Assembly: GCA_036796975.1 (NCBI GenBank)
Contig: DAIRBY010000003.1
Span: forward strand, 1 to 64,000
Direction of reading: 5' to 3'
Source of the DNA: UBA8190 sp003453695
Lineage (GTDB): Bacteria; Actinomycetota; Acidimicrobiia; Acidimicrobiales; UBA8190
Length of the DNA: 64,000 nt
In this document: positions 7,768 to 14,772 of the stretch, in pieces
Numbering within the stretch: the stretch's first letter is position 1
Layout of the letters: each line of letters starts with the position of its first letter
The notes under the pieces: model-generated
What the model saw: the letters and a program-made list of their open reading frames with translations, nothing else
The model's database searches: none
What the model was told of the DNA's origin: nothing
Translations under genes and position numbers: made by a program

Positions 7768-8943
7768 TTAACGCAGCGACCGGGGCATGCCCAAGCCGAA
7801 GATGGCGATGAGGTCGCGTTGGATCTCGTTAGTACCGCCGCCGAAGGTGAGGATCACGAGACCGCGCTGGTAGCTCTCCAGCCGTCCCTTGAGCACGGCG
7901 CCGGGCGAGCCTCGCTGCAGGGTGCCCGCCTCGCCCACGACCTCGGTGAGCAGACGCAGCGCCTCCATGTAGAACTCGGTGCCGAACACCTTGATGCTCG
8001 AGGCGTCGGCCACGTCCAGGTGCCCCTGGGTCGCCGTCCACGCCACCTTCCAGTTGATGAGCTTCAGGAACTCGAGCTTGGCGTGCACCTTGGCCAAAAG
8101 GACCTGCACCCACTGCTGGTCGACCACCCGGCGCCCGTCGGGCAACGTCGTCTCCTGGGCCCACCGGCGCACGTCTTGGAGCGCCCGTTCGATGATCCCC
8201 GGTGAACACAGGGTCACCCGCTCGTGGTTGAGCTGGTTGGTGATGAGGGACCAGCCGTTGTGCAGTCCGCCCACCACGTTGGAGACCGGGACGCGCACGT
8301 CCTCCCAGAAGGTGTAGTTGATGTTGTGCTCGCCGATCAGCTGCATGGGCACCACCCGGACGCCGGGGGTGTCCATGGGGACGATGACGATCGAGATGCC
8401 CTTGTGCTTGGCGGCATCGGGATCGGTGCGCACGGCCAGCCAGCAGTAGTCGGCGTCTCCGGCCAGGCTGGTGAACACCTTGGTGCCGTTGATGACGAGC
8501 TCCTCGCCGTCCACCACTCCTGTGGTCTTGAGCGATGCGAGGTCGGTGCCGGCGTCCGGCTCCGTGTAGCCGATGCAGAAGTGGATCTCTCCCGCCAGGA
8601 TCTTGGGCAGGAAGAAGGCTTTCTGCTCTTGGCTGCCGAAGTTCATGATCGTCGGCCCCACCGTGTTGATGGTGAGCATGGGCACCGGGGCCCCCGAGCG
8701 CATCGACTCGTCGAAGAAGATGAACTGCTCGATGGCGGACCGTCCCTGCCCGCCGTACTCCTGGGGCCAGCCGATGCCGAGCCATCCGTCGCTGGCCATC
8801 TGCTTGACGATGCGGCGGACCGTGGGCCCCACGCCGCCGCTGTGGCTGAGCTCCTTTTCGACCTCGGGAGTGAGCAGCTCGCTGTAGTAGGTGCGCAGCT
8901 CCTGACGCAGCGCCTCCTGCTCCTGGGTGAAGCCGATCTCCAT
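7768..8943 (-). CDS. chsE4: Acyl-CoA dehydrogenase, ChsE4/FadE26-like
   Basis: 391 residues from ATG 8943 (MEIGFTQEQEALR); an ATG 9 bp further upstream would put the operator inside the gene. Motifs: GWPQEYGGQGRSAIEQ, GYTEPDAGTDLASL, and the C-terminal LTFGGGTNEIQRD with Gly in place of the usual YEGT Glu. From memory it is closest to FadE26 (Rv3504). With the ChsE5-like product it should form the alpha2beta2 flavoenzyme that dehydrogenates the steroid C26-CoA ester. A perfect KstR-like site abuts the start codon. Confidence 0.85.
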   Translation of the reverse strand: MEIGFTQEQEALRQELRTYYSELLTPEVEKELSHSGGVGPTVRRIVKQMASDGWLGIGWPQEYGGQGRSAIEQFIFFDESMRSGAPVPMLTINTVGPTIMNFGSQEQKAFFLPKILAGEIHFCIGYTEPDAGTDLASLKTTGVVDGEELVINGTKVFTSLAGDADYCWLAVRTDPDAAKHKGISIVIVPMDTPGVRVVPMQLIGEHNINYTFWEDVRVPVSNVVGGLHNGWSLITNQLNHERVTLCSPGIIERALQDVRRWAQETTLPDGRRVVDQQWVQVLLAKVHAKLEFLKLINWKVAWTATQGHLDVADASSIKVFGTEFYMEALRLLTEVVGEAGTLQRGSPGAVLKGRLESYQRGLVILTFGGGTNEIQRDLIAIFGLGMPRSLR

Positions 8944-8944
8944 G

Positions 8945-8958
8945 TGGAACACGTTACA
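8945..8958. promoter_or_regulatory. KstR-like operator at the chsE4 start codon
   Basis: TGGAACACGTTACA fits all fixed positions of TnnAACnnGTTnnA. It begins one base upstream of the ATG of the ChsE4-like gene on the minus strand. This implies a very short or absent 5' leader, with the operator lying across the promoter. Confidence 0.75.
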
Positions 8959-9001
8959 GTTCGGCCCCCGAAGGCGCCCATCTGATCGCTACGCTCGCTT
9001 C

Positions 9002-9544
9002 GTGGTGGCGGAGGACACTGGGGCGGTCCGGGCCGTGCCGGTGGAGCTCGTCCGCCCGCTGCGGGCCCGCATCCTTCGGCCCGGGCTCCCCTTGGACCAG
9101 TCGGTCTACCCGGGGGACGACCACCCCGAGGCCGCCCATGTGGCGGTGCTGGTCCCGGGTGCCTCCGGCGCCGATGCCGACGCGGGCGACCTGTTCGACG
9201 ACGAGGTCGTCGTGGCGGTGGGGTCGGTCTTCGAAGAGGGCCCACCGGCGGTGCTCGTCGCTTCGGCCGAGGTTGGCCCTGCCGCTCGTGGTGGGCGCTG
9301 GTGGCGCATCCGCGGGATGGCGACGGCCGAAGGCTGGCGCAGCCGCGGCCTCGGGGGCACGGTCCTTGGCGCCCTGCTCGAACGGGCGGCCGCTCGAGGC
9401 GCCGGCGTGGTGTGGTGCAACGCCCGGGTGCCCGCCATCGCCTTCTACCGCCGTGCCGGATTTCGCGAAGTCGGCGACGTCTTCGAGGCGCCCGGCATCG
9501 GGCCGCACATCGTCATGTGGCGAGCCGTGGCCGACCGGCGCTGA
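9002..9544 (+). CDS. GNAT-family N-acetyltransferase
   Basis: About 180 residues from GTG 9002 (GTG 9005 is equally possible). A longer ATG frame from 8927 would run through the operator and the divergent start, so it is rejected. The acetyl-CoA-binding motif appears as IRGMATAEGWRSRGLGGTVLGALLERA, written here in part (RSRGLGG), followed by VWCNARVPAIAFYRRAGF, the typical GNAT motif B. Substrate unknown. It diverges from the chsE4 operon and is probably not part of it. Confidence 0.75.
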   Translation: MVAEDTGAVRAVPVELVRPLRARILRPGLPLDQSVYPGDDHPEAAHVAVLVPGASGADADAGDLFDDEVVVAVGSVFEEGPPAVLVASAEVGPAARGGRWWRIRGMATAEGWRSRGLGGTVLGALLERAAARGAGVVWCNARVPAIAFYRRAGFREVGDVFEAPGIGPHIVMWRAVADRR

Positions 9545-9648
9545 CCGGCGCCAAGTGGGGACGGCGTAGTCATCTGTGCCAACCTGGGCATCCCACCGTC
9601 GAGCGGGAAGTGCCCGGGACTGGCTCGACGGAACCCGAAGGAGCAGTG

Positions 9649-10851
9649 ATGCCTGACGCCGTCATCGTCGCCACCGGACGCACCCCCATCGGGCGGGCCA
9701 TGAAGGGCTCGCTCGTGAGCTGCCGACCCGACGACCTGTCCGCCCACGTCATCCGGGAGGTGCTCGCCAAGGTCCCGCAGCTCGACCCCACCCAGGTGGA
9801 GGACGTGATGCTGGGCTGTGGACAGCCTGCCGGAGAGGCCGGGTACAACGTGGCCAGGGTAGCGGTGGTGCTCGCCGGCATGGACGTGCCCGGCGTGACG
9901 GTGAACCGCTACTGCTCGTCGTCGCTGCAGACCATCCGCATGGCGGCGCATGCCATCTGGGCGGGCGAGGGACACGCCTTCGTGGCCGCCGGGGTGGAGA
10001 CGGTGAGCCGCTTCCAGTTCGGGGCGTCCGACACCGGCCCGCACAACCCCGCCTTCGCCGACTCCGAGGCTCGCACCGCGGCGCGCGCACCGGCGGTGAC
10101 CGAGCCGTGGACGGCACCCCCCGGCCTTCCCGACGTGTACATCGCCATGGGGCAGACAGCCGAGAACGTGGCCGAGTACGAGAAGGTGGGCAGGGAGGAG
10201 ATGGACGAGTACGCCCTGCTCAGCCAGAACCGCGCCGTCGAGTCCCAGAAGAACGGCTTCTTCGAGCGAGAGATCCTCCCGGTGACGCTCGCCGACGGCA
10301 CGGTGGTCAGCCTCGACGACGGCCCCCGGCCCGACACCACCTTGGAGAAGCTGGCCAGCTTGAAGCCGGCGTTCCGCGAGGGCGGCAAGGTGACCGCCGG
10401 CAACGCCTGCCCGCTGAACGACGGCGCCGCCGCCGTGGCCGTCATGTCCGACACCAGGGCCAACGAGCTCGGGATCACGCCGTTGGCGCGCATCGTGGCC
10501 AGCGGGGTGTCCGCCATCGACCCCGAGATCATGGGGCTGGGTCCCATCGAGGCCTGCCGCCAGACGCTCGGGCGGGCCAAGATGACCATCGACGACATCG
10601 ACCTGGTGGAGATCAACGAGGCCTTCGCCGCCCAGGTGATCCCGTCTGCTCGCCATCTCGGCATTCCGTGGGAGAAGCTCAACGTCAAGGGCGGGTCGAT
10701 CGCCCTCGGCCATCCGTTCGGCATGACCGGGGCGCGCATCATGACCACCTTGCTCAACGCCCTCGAGGACGAAGGCAAGCGCTTCGGGCTGGAGTCGATG
10801 TGCGTGGGCGGAGGCCAGGGCATGGCCATGATCGTGGAGCGGCTGTCCTAG
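9649..10851 (+). CDS. Thiolase (acetyl-CoA acyltransferase)
   Basis: 400 residues from ATG 9649 with the ribosome site GAAGGAG. Thiolase signatures: nucleophile Cys89 in NRYCSSSLQ, NEAFAAQVIPS, GHPFGMTGARI, and the C-terminal CVGGGQGMAM loop carrying the second catalytic Cys. It performs thiolytic cleavage of 3-ketoacyl-CoA or acetoacetyl-CoA condensation. It is clearly different from the FadA5-like thiolase at 52029, so it probably serves another beta-oxidation round or ring degradation. It starts a plus-strand set running through the SDR and CoA ligase to 14161. Confidence 0.9.
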   Translation: MPDAVIVATGRTPIGRAMKGSLVSCRPDDLSAHVIREVLAKVPQLDPTQVEDVMLGCGQPAGEAGYNVARVAVVLAGMDVPGVTVNRYCSSSLQTIRMAAHAIWAGEGHAFVAAGVETVSRFQFGASDTGPHNPAFADSEARTAARAPAVTEPWTAPPGLPDVYIAMGQTAENVAEYEKVGREEMDEYALLSQNRAVESQKNGFFEREILPVTLADGTVVSLDDGPRPDTTLEKLASLKPAFREGGKVTAGNACPLNDGAAAVAVMSDTRANELGITPLARIVASGVSAIDPEIMGLGPIEACRQTLGRAKMTIDDIDLVEINEAFAAQVIPSARHLGIPWEKLNVKGGSIALGHPFGMTGARIMTTLLNALEDEGKRFGLESMCVGGGQGMAMIVERLS

Positions 10852-11744
10852 GGCGCTTCCGGCGCAGGCCCGCGCCCGACGCGGGGGCGGCCGGCGACGA
10901 CGAGGCCGCCGGGCGACCGGACGCGACCGCCGGGACCGAACCGTCCGACGCCGCCGAGCCGTCCGACGTCGCCGAGCCGACCGACGCGGCCGAGCCGACC
11001 GACGTCGCCGAGCCGACCGAGGCGGGTGCGCACCACGAGATCGTCGGGCCGGCCTTCGGTGCTGACGAGCCGGGCGAGGTCGACCAGGGAGGCGGAGGAG
11101 CCGGCGAAGGAGCCGGCGAAGAAGGAGGCCACGGAGCCGGCGAAGGAGAGGGCAAGCGACTGCGCATCGGGATCGTCCTCTTCGACGGCGTCGAGGAGCT
11201 CGACTGGGCGGGACCGTGGGAGGTGCTCGCCTCCTGGGCCCGGTTCTTCCCCGACGACGGCGCCCGGGTGTGCACGCTGGCGCCGGGCCACGCTCCGGTC
11301 ACCTGCGCCAAAGGGGCTCGGGTGTTGGCCGACCACACCTGGGACGACCACCCGCCGCTCGACGTCCTGCTCTACCCGGGCGGCGAGGGCACCCGGCGGC
11401 AGCTCGGTGACATGACCATCCGGCGATGGCTGCTCGACGAAGCCGACCAGGTGTCGCTGATCGCCAGTGTGTGCACGGGCGCGCTGGTGCTGGCCGACGC
11501 CGGGTTGCTCGACGGCCGGCCCGCCACCACCCACTGGGCGTCGCTCGACCAGCTGGGCGGGCTCGGCACCGACGTCGAGGTGCGCTCCGACCAGCGCGTC
11601 GTGGACGACGGTGACGTCGTCACGGCGGCGGGGGTCTCGGCCGGGATAGACATGGCCCTGCACCTGGTGGCCCGATTCGCCGGGGAGGAGCGGGCCAGGC
11701 AGGTCCAGAAGATCATCGAGTACTTCCCGGAGCCGCCCACCTAG
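10800..11744 (+). CDS. DJ-1/PfpI-family protein with repeat-rich N-terminal tail
   Basis: The recognisable domain starts near 11161 (RIGIVLFDGVEELDWAGPWEV) and continues to 11744. It holds the nucleophile elbow ASVCTGALVLADAGLL and TTHWASL, typical of the isonitrile-hydratase-like DJ-1/PfpI or AraC-regulator amidase domain. No DNA-binding domain follows. There is no ATG between the thiolase stop and the domain; the nearest in-frame start I see is GTG 10800 inside the thiolase gene, giving about 314 residues. The N-terminal 110 residues are low complexity, including five 6-residue repeats of EP(S/T)D type. The true start is uncertain and the enzymatic role is unknown. Confidence 0.65.
   Translation: MRGRRPGHGHDRGAAVLGRFRRRPAPDAGAAGDDEAAGRPDATAGTEPSDAAEPSDVAEPTDAAEPTDVAEPTEAGAHHEIVGPAFGADEPGEVDQGGGGAGEGAGEEGGHGAGEGEGKRLRIGIVLFDGVEELDWAGPWEVLASWARFFPDDGARVCTLAPGHAPVTCAKGARVLADHTWDDHPPLDVLLYPGGEGTRRQLGDMTIRRWLLDEADQVSLIASVCTGALVLADAGLLDGRPATTHWASLDQLGGLGTDVEVRSDQRVVDDGDVVTAAGVSAGIDMALHLVARFAGEERARQVQKIIEYFPEPPT
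10938..11027 (+). repeat. 18-bp tandem repeat, five copies, coding
   Basis: Five consecutive 18-bp units encode EPSDAA, EPSDVA, EPTDAA, EPTDVA and EPTEAG. They form an acidic, proline-containing linker ahead of the DJ-1-like domain. The unit is in frame, so copy-number change would alter linker length only. Confidence 0.85.
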
Positions 11745-11756
11745 ACGGGAGGGGTC

Positions 11757-12599
11757 ATGGAGGAGCTGCGCGGCAAGGTCGCCGTGGTGACTGGGGCAGC
11801 GAGCGGCATCGGGCTCGCCGTGAGCCGGAAAGCGGCCGCCGAGGGCATGCGGCTGGTGGTGGCCGACATCGAGGAGGGACCGCTCAAGGCCGCCGCCGAC
11901 GAGCTGTCCGCGGCCGGGGCCGAGGTGCTGGCCGTGCCCACCGACGTGTCCGAGCGGTCCTCGGTGCAGACGCTGTGCGACGCCGCCTTGGAACGATTCG
12001 GCACCGTGCACCTGCTCCACAACAACGCCGGGGTCGGCGCGGGCGGTCCGCTGTGGGAGGTCCCCGAGGCCGACTGGCGATGGGTGCTGGGCGTCAACCT
12101 GTGGGGGGTCATCCACGGGATAGGCGTGTTCGTGCCCCACATGGTCGCCCGGGGGGAAGGGCACGTGGTCAACACCGCCTCACTGGCAGGCCTCGCCTCG
12201 CCACCGTTCATGGGCCCCTACAACGCCGCCAAGCACGCCGTGGTCACCATCTCGGAGACGCTGGCCAAGGACCTGCGCACCATGGGGTCCCCGGTGGGCG
12301 TGTCGGTGCTGTGCCCGGGGTTCGTGCGCACCGCCATCGCCGACTCGGCCCGCAACCGGCCGTCGTGGGCGCAGATCCCCGATGAAGAGGCGGCGGGCAC
12401 AGAGCAGCTGGTGGCCGTGCTGCGTGGACTTGTGGAGGGCGGTATCGACGCGGCGCAGGTGGCCGAGGCCGTGTTCGAGGCCGTGCGCACCGAACGCTTC
12501 TATATCCTCACCCACGCCGAGGAGGGTGACGGGCTCGTCCGACTGCGGACCCAGGACATCTTGGAACGGCGGGCGCCGTCGGACACGCCCCTCGTATGA
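11757..12599 (+). CDS. Short-chain dehydrogenase/reductase (SDR)
   Basis: 280 residues from ATG 11757, after GACGGGAGGGG. Classical SDR features: TGAASGIG dinucleotide motif near residue 14, ADIEEG acid after beta-2 (suggesting NAD(H)), NNAG, and the catalytic Ser plus YNAAK. The C-terminal 60 residues are longer than in minimal SDRs. It follows the DJ-1-like gene by 12 bp and its stop overlaps the next start as ATGA, so it is co-translated with the CoA ligase. Substrate unknown; a hydroxyacyl-CoA or steroid alcohol is plausible from context. Confidence 0.85.
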   Translation: MEELRGKVAVVTGAASGIGLAVSRKAAAEGMRLVVADIEEGPLKAAADELSAAGAEVLAVPTDVSERSSVQTLCDAALERFGTVHLLHNNAGVGAGGPLWEVPEADWRWVLGVNLWGVIHGIGVFVPHMVARGEGHVVNTASLAGLASPPFMGPYNAAKHAVVTISETLAKDLRTMGSPVGVSVLCPGFVRTAIADSARNRPSWAQIPDEEAAGTEQLVAVLRGLVEGGIDAAQVAEAVFEAVRTERFYILTHAEEGDGLVRLRTQDILERRAPSDTPLV

Positions 12600-14161
12600 A
12601 CGAGCCCATCTACGACGTCGGCTCCATGTGGGAGCTCGTGGAGCGGCGGGCGGCGGCGACACCGGATCGGCGCATGCTGCTCGACGAAGCCGACCGGGTG
12701 GTCACCTTCGCCGGGTTCCGTGACCGCTGCGAACGCGTGGCCGCCGGGTTGCACGCCCTCGGCATCGGTCCCGGGACTCCGGTGTCGTGGCAGCTGCCCA
12801 GCCGCATCGAGACCGTGGTGCTGTCGATGGCGCTGGCCCGGCTGGGCGCCGTGCAGAACCCCATCCTCCACATCTACAGAGAGCGCGAGGTCTCCTTCGC
12901 CTTGCGCCAGACGGCGGCCGAACACGTCTTCGTCCCGGGCAGCTGGAAGGGCTTCGACTACGAGGCCATGGTCGGGCTCATCGCAGGCGACCTCGAGCGT
13001 CGCCCGGCGGTGCACCTCGCCTACGACTCGCTGCCCGAGGGCAACCCCGGCGCCCTGCCGCCGCCACCGGCGCCCGAGACGGTGGACGACGTGCGCTGGA
13101 TCTACTACACGTCGGGCACCACCTCCGAGCCCAAGGGCGTGCGCCACAGCGACCTGACCCTCATCACCGGGGGACGGGGCCTGGCCATGGCGGTCGAGAT
13201 GTCCGAGGACGACGTGGGGTCGATCGCCTTCCCCTTCGCCCACATCGCCGGCCCCGACTACCTGGTGATGGTGCTGGCCTACGGCATCGCCAGCGCCATT
13301 CTCGAGTCCTTCGTGCCCGATGTCGCCGTCGCCGTCTTCCGGCGCCACGGCGCCACCATGGTCGGGGGCAGCACCGCCTTCTACCAGGCCTACCTGAAGG
13401 AACAGCGCAAGGAGCCGGGCCGGCGCATCATCCCCTCGCTGCGCCTCATGACCGGCGGCGGGGCGCCCATGCCGCCCGAGGTCTTCCACGAGGTGGTCAG
13501 GGAGATCGGGGTGAAGGTGGCCCATGGATACGGCATGACCGAGGTGCCCATGATCACCATGGGCTCTCCCGGTGACACCGACGAGCAGCTCGCCCACACG
13601 GTGGGCCGGCCCGTGTACGGGGCCGAGCTGCGCATCGTCACCCTCGATGGCGCGGATGCCTCCGGCGGCGAGGACGGGGAGGTGCGGGTGCGGGGCCCCA
13701 TGGTGTGCAAGGGCTACACCGACCCGGTCCTCACCACCGAGTCGTTCGACGAGCTCGGCTATTTCCGCACCGGGGACGTCGGCCACGTCCGCGCCGACGG
13801 CCACGTGGTGCTCACCGGCAGGCTCAAGGACATCATCATCCGTAAGGGGGAGAACATCTCGGCCAAGGAGATCGAGGACCTGCTCTACGAGCACCCCAAG
13901 GTGGGCGACGTGGCGGTCGTGGGTGTCACCGATCCCGAGCGGGGCGAGCGGGTCTGCGCCGTGGTCGAGACGGCGTCGGGCCAGGCGCCCATCACCTTCG
14001 AGGAGATGGTCGGGCATCTGCGGGCGGCCGGGCTCATGACCCAGAAGATCCCCGAACAGCTCGAGGTGGTCCAAGCCCTGCCGCGCAACCAGACCCTCAA
14101 CAAGGTCCTGAAGTACAAGCTGCGCGAGCAGCTCGCCGGAAAACCCTTCGTCCCCCGTTAG
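12596..14161 (+). CDS. AMP-forming acyl-CoA synthetase
   Basis: 521 residues from ATG 12596. The adenylation motifs are visible: P-loop YYTSGTTSEPKG (about residue 175), GYGMTE (about 310), YFRTGDVG and the hinge GRLKDIIIRKGENI, followed by ISAKEIEDLL and a C-terminal Lys in LNKVLKYKL. It activates a carboxylic acid to its acyl-CoA through an acyl-AMP. It resembles the cyclohexanecarboxylate or short-chain FadD group rather than FadD3. Coupled to the SDR by ATGA. The acid substrate cannot be told from the sequence. Confidence 0.88.
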   Translation: MNEPIYDVGSMWELVERRAAATPDRRMLLDEADRVVTFAGFRDRCERVAAGLHALGIGPGTPVSWQLPSRIETVVLSMALARLGAVQNPILHIYREREVSFALRQTAAEHVFVPGSWKGFDYEAMVGLIAGDLERRPAVHLAYDSLPEGNPGALPPPPAPETVDDVRWIYYTSGTTSEPKGVRHSDLTLITGGRGLAMAVEMSEDDVGSIAFPFAHIAGPDYLVMVLAYGIASAILESFVPDVAVAVFRRHGATMVGGSTAFYQAYLKEQRKEPGRRIIPSLRLMTGGGAPMPPEVFHEVVREIGVKVAHGYGMTEVPMITMGSPGDTDEQLAHTVGRPVYGAELRIVTLDGADASGGEDGEVRVRGPMVCKGYTDPVLTTESFDELGYFRTGDVGHVRADGHVVLTGRLKDIIIRKGENISAKEIEDLLYEHPKVGDVAVVGVTDPERGERVCAVVETASGQAPITFEEMVGHLRAAGLMTQKIPEQLEVVQALPRNQTLNKVLKYKLREQLAGKPFVPR

Positions 14162-14188
14162 CGGTGCACCCCAGGCGGAGGGGCCCGG

Positions 14189-14683
14189 TTAGGCGGCGCG
14201 CCCCCGCAGGACCTCCAGCGCCTTGTCGGCGTGCTTGTTCATATTGATCTCGCTCGTGATGGCGGCCAGCACCGTGCCGTCGGAGTCGATCACGAAGGTG
14301 GCCCGCTTGTTGGGCAGCCGCCCGGTGCCGCGGTTCACGCCGAACAGCTTCGCCACCACCCTGTCCGGGTCGGACAACAACGGGTAATCGAAGCTGTGCT
14401 TGTCCGAGAACTGCTTCTGCTTCTCGACCTTGTCGGCGCTGATCCCCAGTCGCTGAGCGCCTGCACCCTCGAACTCGACCTTCAAGTCACGGAAGTGGCA
14501 GCTCTCGATGGTGCAGCCCATCGTCATGGCCGCCGGATAGAAGAACAGCACCACCGGGCCCTTGTCCAGGAATTCCTGGAGGTGCCGGGTCGTGCCGTTC
14601 TCGTCGAGCAGCTCGAAGTCCTGAACCTTGTCGCCCGCCTTCACGCCATCCGAAGCTAGCGCGTCGTCCCCGCCGGCGCTCAT
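14189..14683 (-). CDS. bcp: Peroxiredoxin, BCP/PrxQ type
   Basis: 164 residues from ATG 14683; the open frame upstream is antisense to the sulfatase start region. AhpC/TSA fold with peroxidatic Cys57 in TMGC and resolving Cys62 five residues later, the spacing of PrxQ/BCP proteins. FFYPAAMTMGCTIESC replaces the usual FYPKD.TPGCT, a small variation. It reduces hydroperoxides using thioredoxin. It is a single-gene unit convergent with the ligase gene and divergent from the sulfatase. Confidence 0.88.
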   Translation of the reverse strand: MSAGGDDALASDGVKAGDKVQDFELLDENGTTRHLQEFLDKGPVVLFFYPAAMTMGCTIESCHFRDLKVEFEGAGAQRLGISADKVEKQKQFSDKHSFDYPLLSDPDRVVAKLFGVNRGTGRLPNKRATFVIDSDGTVLAAITSEINMNKHADKALEVLRGRAA

Positions 14684-14772
14684 CGGCCGTGTGCTAGTGC
14701 TGTGCCCGGTCGCCGGCTGGCTTCGCCTCGCCGGTGTCACCCGGGACAGCGGCCTCGTGGGAGGAGCGGGAC

